In this document: piece after piece, positions 13,448-27,139 of the stretch
Layout of the letters: each line of letters starts with the position of its first letter
Position numbering within the stretch: the stretch's first letter is position 1
Source: Nymphaea colorata
Taxonomy: Eukaryota > Streptophyta > Magnoliopsida > Nymphaeales > Nymphaeaceae
Direction: 5' to 3'
Assembly: GCF_008831285.2 (NCBI RefSeq)
Contig: NC_045138.2
Span: forward strand, 39,113,115 to 39,177,114
Length of the DNA: 64,000 bases
Made by a program: the position numbers and the translations under genes
The notes under the pieces: generated by a model
Told to the model about the DNA's origin: nothing
Seen by the model: only the letters and a program-made list of their open reading frames with translations
Databases searched by the model: none

Positions 13448-16400
13448 TAAGAATCTTAGTCGTGTGAATCTTAAATCCACGTTACATGTAAAGAACCATA
13501 GATATAAGGTGGTTAGATGGAGATATCTGATTTTAATTTAAAGATCTGAAATCATAGTGACTTAAACTGACCCAGATTTAAGATCCAATTCAAACAGACA
13601 CCCATAGGCTGCAGAGAGTGGGTCGACCGTTAGCTCAAATCGTCCAATTCAACATACATCTCATGGGATTCACGACGAACTTTCCAATGTAATTGTGTGT
13701 CAACCTCAAAATCCACGCTACTTTTACACGTTTATCTCGCGACGTGATGTGACATGTTGACAGGTAGCTTGACATGCAGAAGGCATCTTCCGTGATTTTA
13801 GTGAAAATGTCTTGGTACTTAAATAAATGCCAGTCTGCGAATGCGGGCATTAATTTAAATACTAAAGAGCAGCATACTTAGCGCGAAACACGTCTCTCTT
13901 TTCACTAAAAGTTGTATGTTGTTTGTTTTTTCTTTCACTTCCTATTGCTTTCCTGAATTTCATCGTCTGTGCTGATATGCTGTCTATCGAAGTGGTCGCC
14001 TTCTTGTTTTCTGCTTCTTTCTTCGATGTTCATATCATTTTCAATTGCCGATGACTTTGAGTTGGATGCACATTTTTTGCGAGGTCAGAACGTGAATGTG
14101 TGCCGGCTTTTGATGAACCTCGCGTTACCAATCACACTCATATATAAAACAATGTATGGTTTAATCGAACTGGGGATGTTGAAGTTCATATTTGATCATT
14201 CGTCATTCTTTGCAGGCTCCCCAAGGGATGGAGAAGGCAACCGGTGGCAGTTGGGTGTGTGGGCGATTGCCCACACTGGTCGACATAAATTGTAATGCTT
14301 CACGTTGGAATGTTTAGTCATGGATTTAAGATTTTAAAGAACAGAGGGTTATTAAGTGATTTGTGGTTTTGCTTCCTTGCCTTTTAAAAGTTAGAAACAA
14401 AGTCGTTAAGGGGCAGGTTAGGATCCACCAAACCAGGGGCCCTTGCTTGATGTGAAAATAGGTCGAGTCATTACAGTACTATCAAAACATATTCTCTACT
14501 TTGACATGAAATCCTACACTGTAGACATATACACCTTAAGGAGGGTGCATTGTAACCCTTTTACTTTGAAAAGTTTAGTTTTGTAACTAAGGTCATAAAA
14601 AATTTTGAAGAACTTACAAAGAATGTTATTAAGTAACTAGTTGTCGCCATTCTTATTATTTGTTGGATTAAAACCAAAACTGTTAGAAGGCGGATTGAGA
14701 CCCTTAAAATAGGAGCTCATGCTTACTATGGGATTATGTATGCGTGCTTCACAGCGGCGTAGCCATATTTTGCTGTTCTAGATCCAAACTGTTTGCACCT
14801 CCAGTTTTAGGTAGTGTGCACTCTCTAGTCTCCCTCATTAAACATCAAAAGTTGCCGATATGGAATCTGTGGGAAAGCGTACGAAGTGCTTGGCCTAAAA
14901 GTATGGCACTGTTTGGAGGTCGTTTTTCAATCACAAGAAGAATGAAATTAGTTGATTCTCATAAATGCCGCGGCATTTTCTCCGTTCCATGAAGATCACG
15001 AGGCTCAAGAAGTGTCAATAAATTTTGTACGTTTCGAATTTTAGGTATGGAGCAATTGTCTGTATAAAGCGTAGGCCGGGAGGAAAGAAGTATTTGCTAC
15101 GCAGGCATTACCTCCTAAAAGGAGCTCCAACAGTATACAACTAACGGTTCGTGAGATGTGAATGAATGGTGCACCTAAATTCATGTGCCAACTGCTTATT
15201 TTCTCTATGTCATCTCTTCCACTGGCACATGGAAAATCTGAATGAGGTAGCAGAAGTACGTTCAGTTTCTCCTCCCAAGCTCTTTTTCCAGTGCTGGATG
15301 TCATTCTGCTGCAAGCAAGTTAGCAGTTCCTGAAATTTTTTAAAAATGCATAAAAATTAATTAAAATTTAAAAAAACTAAAAGATTCAAAATAACAGTTA
15401 GAAGCTGGCACATGGCACCTTAAATCGGTCGCCATGTCAAACTGGTTTTGGGACGGATTCAGGACGGTTCTGACAACATTGGACATGACAGAGAAAACAA
15501 AGTAAATACAGATCCTTCTAAACTAGGGTGATAAAGTTGGGGTCGTCCTCTCTCGTTACATTAACCGCAGACAAGAGTTGATGCAGTTCTATACGTCAAC
15601 ATATCTAAACCGAATAATTGCATGAAGAAAGAATAGAAGATAGATGAATTTTATGTGCAGATCTCAGATAGATTCGTATGGGCGTACGTGTAAAAGAGTT
15701 GTGGAGCTACATACAGGCCAGAGCGGCAGTGCAGTTGCAAGGACCAGAAATTTGTCGGCAGACTGGTCAGGTCCAGGGTGATCGATGCCCATCCCGCATC
15801 TTTCTGCCCCGTCTTGAACCCAACTCCTAAACGCAGTATTGGGAAGAACTTTTATCTTAGCAGCAGCCTGTCAACCCCATCTTTCCCAACCTCTTAGTTG
15901 TTGTGGCTCGATTTCATTCAATTTTCAAGTTCTGAACAGAAAGTGTCGACACAAACAAGTATAAAACCAAATTCGGCCGTTTGTTTGATGGGATTAAAGT
16001 CCATCAGAATCATAGTGAACTGGATTTCTCCTTGGAAAACATAGAGCAGACATAATTGAACTTGGAAAGTCTAGCTTGTTGATCCCCCATGGGAGAAAGC
16101 AGAAATTGCCGTCTAAATGAGTGTCATAATAAGCAATGGTAAATGTACACCTCCACATAGGTGGTTGGGACGATCACAGAATTATTTTGGTAGGTCGATA
16201 GGAATTATCGTAAAGTACCTTGATGCTCAAACCGAGTTTCGACAGGCATTCGGCAGAACGTGAACAGGCAAGACACTCGTTCAACAGTCCGTAATCACAG
16301 AGAACCTAATGAAATGTATTAATTAAGGAGAGTTGCAAGTGTAAACACTGGAAGATCCAGACCATGCTCTGTTTTTCCAATATTTGAAAATTAACGACAA

Positions 16401-16589
16401 AGGAATAGGAAAAGGAACCAAAAGGCAAACATGAGAAATCAACTGGTAGGTACTACACATATCACATGTAAAACGGAATAGGGATTTACTTCCCATTCTC
16501 CATGCCTATTGATGATCTTCAGCAGGCTTCATCAGCACCAGCGATAAAAAGCCGACGGGATCGGGGGAGAGGGGTTTTCGAAAATCGAA
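13448..16589. other. Intergenic region downstream of the CNGC gene
   Basis: No gene supported. Repeat remnants with AATCTTAAATCC words occur at 13,440-13,600. A GC-richer patch at 15,715-15,900 has no recognised frame and no hairpin that I could find. Confidence 0.55.
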
Positions 16590-17059
16590 TCGGACTACCA
16601 ATTTATTTATTGCTCCAGTTCCCACCACTTCTGACTCCCAATCTGCGATCCCAATTAGGGGAAAACTTAAGTACAAGTTGACGTCGACTTGGTGTACCTA
16701 TTGAACGAGCGAAGACTGATGGAGCATCAAATTTTCATGAAAAGCAAGCTGCGACAGCTTGATTAAATTTTGATCCAATTAGCCCCACTTCTTCACATCC
16801 TTAAGAGCTCTCTCTCTCTCTCTCTCTCTACCACTTCCCGAAAATCAGAAATACAATACATTCGATATATGTACATGCTACAAACCAGTTACAGTACAGG
16901 GGCAAAACACAGCAGCATCCATTTGCAAGCCGCCATATTCTCTCCGAAGTGTTTATAAACAGCTTAATCACTTCTGCCCATGTACAAAAACTAAATCTGG
17001 ACGGAAGCACAACGTGTTGGACACTCCACAATCGAACCAATTGGCCAGCGGCGGTAGTA
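16590..17059 (-). other. 3' UTR region of the CNGC gene
   Basis: Sequence downstream of the channel stop codon. TTTATT on the plus strand near 16,600-16,610 reads AATAAA on the gene strand and is a plausible polyadenylation signal. A CT microsatellite (16,808-16,829) lies inside. The exact end is not determinable by eye. Confidence 0.45.
16808..16829. repeat. (CT)11 microsatellite
   Basis: CT run downstream of the CNGC stop codon, probably in its 3' UTR. Confidence 0.9.
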
Positions 17060-19708
17060 CTAGTCATCATCAACTGCAAAGTTGGGTTCAGCTGGCTTTG
17101 GAAGCTTGATGAGTGGAGACCTGGCCAACAACTTAGTCTTGCGTGCTGTACGGAGTGCACGAAGTGCATTGGCAGCAAACCTGGAAGCATAAATGGTAGC
17201 TCCAAGGCTTGGTGAATTGCCACCACCTCCATTCTCAGCAAGTGCTGCCTGCAACTTGTCTTCCTCCCTGTGCAATGACTCCTCAAGCTTCTTTTTGCCG
17301 TATCGGCGCCATGCAGCCTGGATAAAGCAAGCTGCCCAGGTCCTCCACTGTTGTGAGTAAAATCTGAAGGTGTGCCTGAGCTGCTTGCTGTGAAGCCGCC
17401 GAAATTGCTTGGCTACAAACCTAAGATCATCTGAAGTGAGTGCAAATGCCTCAACTTCAGAAAGTGCTCTTACAGTTCTGGTAGAGGATGGGAGGCTCGC
17501 CGAAGGGTTTGGATCTAGGGCCCAAGTAAGAAGTTCTTCCCCGCAGAAATCACCCTCTTTGAGGAAATCAGAATTGAAAAACCCAGTTCGTCCTCCATTT
17601 GTCGTTACACTCTCAAGCTTTCCTCTCATGATAAATAACATTTCATCTACAGGATCACCTTCCCGGACAATGTAACTGTCCTCCGTGTGCAGGGACGGCT
17701 TCAGGCGGTCACACATGGCATCCAAAAGTTGGTCATCCATATTTTTAAACATCGGAACCTGCAATAAAGCAAATATTAAGGATAAGCAAGATAGGGGAAG
17801 AGAAACTACAATAAAGATGGGATACGCATGATGCCTAATTAGAAGAAAAGGAAGCTGCATTTCACTTACGAAGGGAGGAATAGCAAAACGTTAAAATTTT
17901 CCTTTTTCATCCTGCAACTATATTTTATTATAACATGACAGAATACACCACTCATTTGACAAAAGTTTAGTTCTTGCAGTGTCACGAATATCGCCACCAG
18001 CAAATGTCATTACTAGCAGCTCCAGAATGCAAATCTCTTTCATTCTCTCTCCCTCTCTCAACCACATACACAAGAACTATCGTAGTTAATTTGCAAAATG
18101 CAGTATCCACACTTGCTTGCAAAAAGTAATGCCCTCACAAAAAGGTTCTTGTTCGTGTGTTGGTTACCTACTCATCAATATCGAACAAACAACATGGTAG
18201 TAGTCTACTAGATGCCCCATTTGACGAGATCAAACTCCTCTACTTCTCATCCAGCCAATGGTTGTACATCCACTAGAAAAACAAGAGCAGAAATAAACGT
18301 GCATGAAGGGGTGGGGGAGGGGGAGGAAGAGGGACAAAGAAGGAGAAAGCGAGATGGCCCAAACAGTAAGTTAAAATCTTGAGCTCCAATATCTTTTACA
18401 GTTTTTCTTTTCACTATTTTTTTTCATTCTTTTCGTTTGTGTTGCTAACCAAACATACTTTTTTCCAAATATTTATTTTTAAAATATAGGAAAGAATAAT
18501 GCATTATCCAAATGCTCTTAAGATCTCTAAAAATCTGGTGCCAGAATCAAGATACTATATCCGAAAGGGAGAAAAAAAAGGCTTATCAAGGTGCAAGGGT
18601 TGAAACAACGCAGAACATGTTAATGGCATTTGAAACAAAGGCAAGAGGTCCATTTCAGTGCCTAACGTTTCAAAACAAGTTGAATCCAGAAGACAATTCC
18701 TGTTTAGATTAGTCCATAAATGGGAAGAGAAGCAAACAGAGAAAAACGTGGCCAGTTACCATATCCCAAAAATTATTAAATTTTCATAGAAACAAAAATA
18801 CGTAAAAGGAATTAGTAACGATAAAAGAAGACCAACCCGCACGAGTAGTGCTAAGCAAAGATGTCGTTTGATATCCCTTCTGAGGTCCCTCGGAAGGTTC
18901 CTGATCAAATCTTCTTCATTAACACCTCTAAATTCCAGCCATTTGTACTGATCATACCGGCGAATACGTTCCCTCAGGCTTTCAGGGAGCATTCGATGGG
19001 ACATCCATTGCTCTGCATCACGCCGTTTCACCCTCATCTCTTCTAACCTCAGAGTAGCAGATTGCAGATACGTCTGGTTTACAGCAGGTAGACAGACAAC
19101 ATGAAGAAGAAAATATCATATGGGATCACAAAACAAAACCATGATTTGTTTCCATAATGGAATAAACACAGTAAATAATTTAGTGGCACCTGCCAAACTT
19201 ATAGACTGCAAATCTAAGCCAATATTTCTTTATGTGTAACATTTGATAATAGATTTAGAACTGCACAATTTTATGGTTGCAAGAGACAAAAGCTCTTCCC
19301 TGTGTGCCATATCAAGTCTGCTTTTCATTTTCATTGAAATATCAACAGAATTGCCTCTCATTTAGTAAAACAATCAGAAATTTAGTACCTATGGCTATAT
19401 ACAACAAAAAGTCAGGATACCATGCAAATACTAAGAATGTCAAGTCTTCTGCTGTCAATATCCCTGCTATGCTGAAGGTTAATGTCCTTATGCATATCAC
19501 AGAGAATACTTATATGCACATCATTTTTCAGGTGTCAACTGTCAATAGATACTCATGGATGCAAAGAAAATGGATGAAAATTTTGGGAGGGACCCACTAG
19601 TGAATAAATCTACAACTATTTCCATGTTAGCAACTAGTTCAAATCATCCTAAAGATGCCAAAGTTCAACCAAAAGACCTGATTCGCAGGAATGCCAAAGT
19701 TCAACCAA

Positions 19709-19765
<57 letters not shown>

Positions 19766-22561
19766 ACGCACACAGAGAGAGTTTTCCAAGGTAAACAAAG
19801 AATAGGGTAAGGACGAGAAAACAAGAACAAAAAAAGGGAAAACAGTCATGATCACTGCCACAGGTTCACGTGCAAGTACAGATGCCAGTGCATAGTGTTT
19901 CGAAAAGCATGGGTGCAGGATATAGCCGTATGTGTGTATAACTGTATATATATCAACAGTAAGAATGTTAAGGACAAACCCATATATTTATTATTTATAT
20001 TCATAAAATATAAATTGCCAAACTAAAATACCAAAATGGACAAAAACTTACAACTTATCATTTTGCTGTCCTGCACCTGCACAACAGTGGTGTAGCACCA
20101 TTCCAGGTATTTTAGGCAAAGACAGTTTACACAAAAATTGTGCTCCTATCATGATACTATGGTGCATCTTTTGGCTTCTAATATATGTCTCTTTCTGAGG
20201 TGCACATGCTGCACTTTCAAAAATTTTAAATACATGCTCCCGTTGCTGTGTAGAGGGGATATAACAGAGAAATAGGAACTTAAGGGTAAAATTGGATCTA
20301 TCAAAAAGGGTAAACACCAGAAGAATAAGGATTTAAAGCTGAAAACTTAAGGAAGAAAGATCCAGTTCCCCTTGGAGAAAAAACCAAGATTGAAATCTCG
20401 AGAAGCTAGGCTTCCACGGGAGAAAAATGGTCTGACTGCAACTCCTCTCTTTTCTATTGGTTGCAAAGTCCCTTTGCCAAATGTGATGAAGAAGCAGAAA
20501 GGATGAAGGAAAAGGCAAAATAGAGGAGGAAGGAAGAAAAGAAGAAGAAGAAGAAACTGCTTCCTTTGGATTCCTTGCAAACCTTTTTCTGTTTATGTTT
20601 TCATCATTAAGTCTGTGCTTGGAATTTCATAAACTTCTACTGTTAATGTTTGACAGTCACAAGAACTGTCAGAAGAAACCCAGTCATAATGTTGATACCC
20701 TGTTTTATTTTTACCTGAATTTGAAGATATTTTCCTTTTCTCGTTGGAAGTTCCTGAGATTTTCCAGTAGGAGGAAAATTTAAAAACTCCAAGAACAATA
20801 TTTATGACACTGCTATATACATTCACATATATGTGCACAGAAACTAGATCCTCATTGTCACTCTCCTCAACTTTCTTCTATTAAATCACATTCGATATGA
20901 GAGAGAGAGAACTTACATCCCTTAAAAGATTAAGCTGCAGGTCACATTACACAGCATAAATCCATGTCAAAGAGGAAAAACAAGAAACTCAACTGTATAA
21001 GTGCATTACTTTGTTATTATCCATAAAAAGACAAAATATTTCTTTAATCAAGCATTGGTTATATCAGCTGCTTCCTAGGACAAATATTTATCTTCAGTCA
21101 ACTGCCCTCTTTACACTTCAGGAATATGAATAGGTACACTCTGGACATACAAAACTTCATTCTCCTACTACCAGTGCATAGGAGTAAACTACTTCACTCT
21201 CCTCTTGCCAGTGTTTTACAATGTAAATAAATTAAATAGTTAATGTATTAGAGGCACTAAAAATTTGTAGGTAGGAACTATTGGAGCAGCTATGAAAGTG
21301 AAGGCCAAGACATCAACCATTTGCCACAAAAAGATATAACATGAAGAACGCAGGCACATTTCTATTTGGGAAAATGTTCACAGAGAAGCGCCTAATCAGA
21401 AAGAAGCAAGCCTATACATCATATACAAACAGCAACACCAAAACCATATTCAAAAGTAAACATGCAGGTTTCCAAGCATGTGCATAATCACATACAGCAT
21501 AACCATATAACATGCAATGAAATGAGCCTCAATGCTGAAAATACACAAACAGGAGAGCTTAGTAGGTACCTGCATATTCCCAATGAGAAGAGCAAACAAG
21601 ACTAAGCCAGAGATTGATATGAACACCGCAAAACAAATCTCCCAAATGTAAGTGCTAGTTTTCAAATTTTGGCCCAGAGAACTGCAAAAGAAAAAAGAGC
21701 AAGTCTTTCACAAGTTAACTCCAACAAAGGCAACATAGGTACATAACAGAGGCCATATGTGAAAAATTATCCATCAAAAATGTGTTCCAGTTCTTTTCCT
21801 CCAGTATGGGCTTTCCATTTTCTCTTTAGAGAAAAGTTCAAAGTTCAAACATATGTAGTATAGCTGCTACTAAGGTCGAGGCTTATGATCTTATCCAGTT
21901 CCTTTGATCAATCAAGTGTGATTGAGCTTGTGCCATCAGCTTGGTAATGAAAAGTACATTAGATCCTGGCCCCTGGGCAGCCCTCTTTTTTGACTAGGCT
22001 ACAGCACTTCCATAAGGTAGGCCACCTAGACAGGCACCCAAGCTGATCTGCCTAGGCACCAAATAAATGCATTTGAAAAGAAATGGTCTTTTTCCATTTC
22101 ATTTTTTTTCTTTCTTTCTTCTTCTTTTTCCTTTCTTTTTTCTCTCCCTTTTTTCCTTATTCTCCACTTTCTTTCTTTTACACTTCACATACAGCTACAA
22201 GTATATCGTTATGCTGCATATCTGTTGTCCGCTTTATTATTTATATGCTACCACATGTATATCGTTATGTTGTCTACATGTTAACTTCCTGTTATGTTGT
22301 GGTGCATGTTCTTATTTTTCATTGATATATATTACTCTATGTCACAGTGGCACGTGGGATATGCCCACGTGCCAGTATCCGTAAGGCGGTACACCAGTAA
22401 TGGTACGACAGTGGTACATTTGGATTAGTTCCAGATTGGAACTGATCCAAACCATATTTTTTTTATTTTTTATTACATTTTAATCATATTTTTGTTAGTT
22501 TATTTATGTTTTATGAGATTATATGTAGAAATCAAAAATTGTCTTAATAATGTTGTTATAT

Positions 22562-22624
<63 letters not shown>

Positions 22625-25600
22625 CGCACACACACACTCTCTCTTTTGTTTACAGTACCTCCATACCAAGATTTTTTAAAATTGTCGTACCTGCACCCAT
22701 ACCTGTGTGACATGGATATTACTACATACACACTCGTGAACGCAAAGGATTACATGCACACACAAACCCAACACCACACACACTTGTGATTTATTGTAAT
22801 ATGTCCATGTTTGTTTTTGACCTACCTACATTGATTGCCTGATTAATATATGCTTTGTTCAGAATGGGGCTACTTGGGTGAAATGAATCAGTCAGTCAAT
22901 CAAGTTATGAATTTAACATTGGATGTGACACAGCATGTCCTGGCAGATAGGAAGGACAAAAATGGCTGAAGAAAAATGAAAGCTTCATGCTAAGCTATAA
23001 GACCTTTAAAGTTTAAATATAGGATAACAGGATTAGTCAATATAGATAGGTTTCCGCCATCCAATAATATCAGTGTGCAAGGATGCTTTTTGTATCACCA
23101 TTGCTGCAGTACCTTCATGCTTCTTGGTTGTCATTTAAGAAAATATTGTAATGAAACAGTTTCAACCATATCACATAAATAAAACCATCATAACTTGTAA
23201 ACTTGAAGTCTTCAGAGGTTCCCAATTATTAGAATTCAGAACAAGTAACACAAACCTCAGATTTTGAAGTCCCCACCAGAAACAGTAAAATAGCTTTTCT
23301 GGGAAATTCCTTGATTGGACAACTTGTGCATTCAGAACAGATTGATATATTCCAAAATCAAAAGGACCATTGTCAGCTACAGGGCAACTAACATTAAGGA
23401 ATGAACCATTGTTTGCTTCATCATGCTTTCCGCAGTATAGTGAAGCAAGATCACAACGATTATCGGAGCGGCAAGCGTCTCGCCAACATGTGTCTTGTCG
23501 TTCAATAGCAAGTAAATAATAGAATGCTCCAATCACCTGAGAGAACATAACCATAAGCTGTACAGGAGAACAACGATCTAGAAGTAGAACTCACTTCTAT
23601 CAGAGCACATGTAGCCCTAGCCAGTGTCAGATTATCAAGGCATTATTTCTTTAAGCACTAGTGACTAAAAGAAAATTATAAAACTTGCACATAAGCATTT
23701 ATAGTTGACAGAAGGATAATCATAGAAAGCAACAAAGCCTAAACCATCAGATAGAATATATTAAGGAAACCAAACTACAGGATATGCAACCATGTAGTCC
23801 ATATCCAATTAAATAACTGACTGTATCAAAACAATGTGAAGGCACATGAACATGAATAATTCCATGTTTAGCTGAAGCATAAACTTACAAACACCCGTCA
23901 GTTTTCAAAATGCATGATAGCACTATAAAGATACAAACACCAATATTTTGCTGACAGCTACAAACTACCCAATTTCCATGCATCCAAAGATAGGATGTTT
24001 TTCTTAATTTTCTAGCATCTCTCACCATTTTCCTCATTCTTATCTGTGCTCATAATATACATGAAGGTTCATTTGTCTTCAGCAAAAAAAAGTTGATTCT
24101 CATTGTTGCCATGCCACTAGTTGATCTTTCACAACTTTTAATGATCCTCATGACCGATCTCATTTTGCACCAGCCCCTGAATGATGCTAAAATCATCATT
24201 GAAAAAAGATATATATGTGTGTGTGTGTGTGTGACAGTTTTATTTAATTTACAAAAGGTAATTTCCCAGGAAAAACACATATTTTATAATTGAATACAGA
24301 ATTAAGATGAACATAATTTTGTTGCTTATTTTGATGTAACCACATGGTTCCCAAATTTTTTATTATGACCACATTTTCCATTCCCCAATGTTAACATGAA
24401 AATATGTAAAGCATAATATATTTAAGTTATCACATTATTCATATTATTTTGCCATTGTGAAAACCATATTTAAAAGCTAAGTTGTCATGCTCATATAAAG
24501 CTATTCCCTGAAAACTTGCAGTTACTGATATGAACAGAATATATAAAGTATCAGACGAGCATGTACCCATAAACACACATCTACAGACCTCTGTGTGTGC
24601 GCATGCACACACACACACACACACATGTGAGAGAGAGAGAGAGAGATTTGAAATCTGTGTAAAAGATTTTCTGAAAACTTTGAAGGGAAGATGAAGAAAA
24701 AGCATGATCAATAAGAAAAAATTACTTTCTTCTTTCAGAATCCTCAAAATCTCTTGAAAGTTCCATTCAAAAGCCCCATGTTTTCAAGATAAACCCAAGA
24801 TCTCTTCACAGACAGAACAACATTAACGGCTCTTTATCAGGACTAAAAAAACACTATTATTTGGAATAGCTTGTGTTTAAAGCAATGTTGTAAAAAGCGT
24901 ATCGTAAGCCGTATCGGTCTGGCTTTAAGATACACCGTATCGTTTAATATCGTGACGTATCGATATCGTAACCGTATCGTTTTTTTTAATCAGAAAAAAA
25001 GGAAAAAAATTTCGAAAAATGCATAAAAAATCAGTAAAAATCAAGATAATATGTTCTTCATAAAAAACATGTTTTACAGAATGGTAGACTTATTATTGCT
25101 ATAATGTTACGGTTCATCATTCGTAAACATCAAAATTCATAACAATATCAATCTAGAAAGCACAACAAGCCAACAATTACATAATGTATATCATAATTTC
25201 ATAACCATAGATTCATAAATCATAAGGTCCATAAGTCTATGAGATACCACATCAAAAAACAAGTTTTAAATGTTATGTATTACATCACAAGATGATAACG
25301 AAGTTGTGAAAATGTGCAATGTCAATACATATAAAATAAAAGCACCCTCGACTCTCATTCATAATCTCCATCACGTTCATTCTCATCCTCATCTCCATCT
25401 TCTTCTTCATCTTCATCTTCATCTTCATGATTTCAAAAAACTCCTTTCCGCCCAACGGGAATCAGCCACCCATGCACAAATCCATGGTTTAATCGATGAT
25501 TTCACGGTGGAAATCGATGATTTCCCTCCAAGGCGGCACAATCTCTAGGTTAGAAATGAAGAAGGGGCGGGGTTTTATAAAGTAAACTCGAAAAAGGGGG

Positions 25601-27104
25601 GTTCGGGCCCCCTTTTTCTGAACTCAGCCTGTATCGTACGATACAGGCACGATACACCCCTATTTACGATACAGGGGTGTATTGTATCGTATTTTGTAAA
25701 CGATACGATATGTATCGTACGACACGTACAACACTGGTTTAAGACAGCAAACACTAATAATCATTACGACACAAAAGAAATGGGAAAATAGATATCTATT
25801 GGGCAAGCTAAAAAATCCACTGCAGCCAATTATGAAGAATGCAGAGCAAACAGTAGATGAAACAATGTGGAGACGAAAAGAAAGCACATGCACATCTAAG
25901 TCAATAAAACTTACATGGCTTGCAAGCATGTAAAGCAACAGATTGACAGCAGCACCAGCCCATGCAGTTTCTGTTATTATGCCTGTGGTACTTATGACAC
26001 CATTGTACAATGGAATTATGCGGACTAGTCTAGGTATGTACTGCAAGAGAATAACAAACCGCAATGCATTTTTTGTGTACAGAGGAGCAGAGCCCCTCAA
26101 CTTGGGTATTATGCCTAAGATAATCACCTGCAAAACAAACCCAAACAATGAGTAATAACATAAATGCCCTTAACGAAGAACATCAAAGAAATCCTGGCAC
26201 AAATATTGCAAAAAGTTCATGCAGTTGTTGGCACAGCAATGAGAAATATTATGAGTACTTGTGCATCTAAGGAGTTCTAAGTTTTCTCATGCTGCAGATA
26301 ATCGAGATCAGCACAAAACCTAGTAGCCACAGAAGAGTATCAACAGTAAGTAGTGCTACATAAATCTCATAATATAACAAAAATTTTTCTGTGAAATAGA
26401 CATCAGGTTCTTGTAGCAACTACATTGATCTCATTGTAGACGGCATTAGAATAGCAAAAGTTAGTTAAACAGACCTTCAGTTCTTGTTGCAATTACATCG
26501 CAATGCACTTGGTACAGATTAAGAGCGTGAAAGACATCATGTGCTTGTACTTTCTAAGATCCAAATGCTTGAGCAAATTTTGCACACACAGACATACACA
26601 TACTACATATATACAAGAATAACAAACGTATAATCCTATGTAACACGGGTAGTACCAGTACCGTACCGGTATGACACCGGTACGGGTACGGCGTCGGGTA
26701 CGGCCTGGGTGCGGCGTTGACAGTGTCGGGTACGGTCAAAGTACCCAAGGTCAAATCCGACTATTTTCAGACTCGGTCAAAGTTGACCGAGTCCAAAATC
26801 GTCCATTGCACGTTTTAAAAAACCATTTTTTCCCTCTCTCTCGCACGATGCCTTTGCCCTCTTGCCTCACCCCCCTCACCCCTCTCGTCCCTTGCCTTCT
26901 CGCCCTTTCACTCCTCTTGCCTCTCTCATCCTCTCACCTCTCCTCCCCTTGCCCCTCTCATTCCTCGCCTTTTCGCCCCTTGAAACTCCCAAAGGACAGA
27001 GTTTTTGTCTTGAAATTCTTAGTATCTATAAATTTTGGATCATGATTTAATGATTTATGAATATGCTATTTTGTTTGTAATTTTTTTGATATAAATATAT
27101 ATAT

Positions 27105-27139
<35 letters not shown>

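Noticed and set aside
15715-15900. GC-richer patch considered as a microRNA precursor
   Set aside because: I could not find a fold-back with a plausible miRNA duplex or a match to a known plant miRNA family.
25270-25548. 92-codon frame inside element E
   Set aside because: His/Leu low-complexity from a CATCTT-type repeat; not a transposase.
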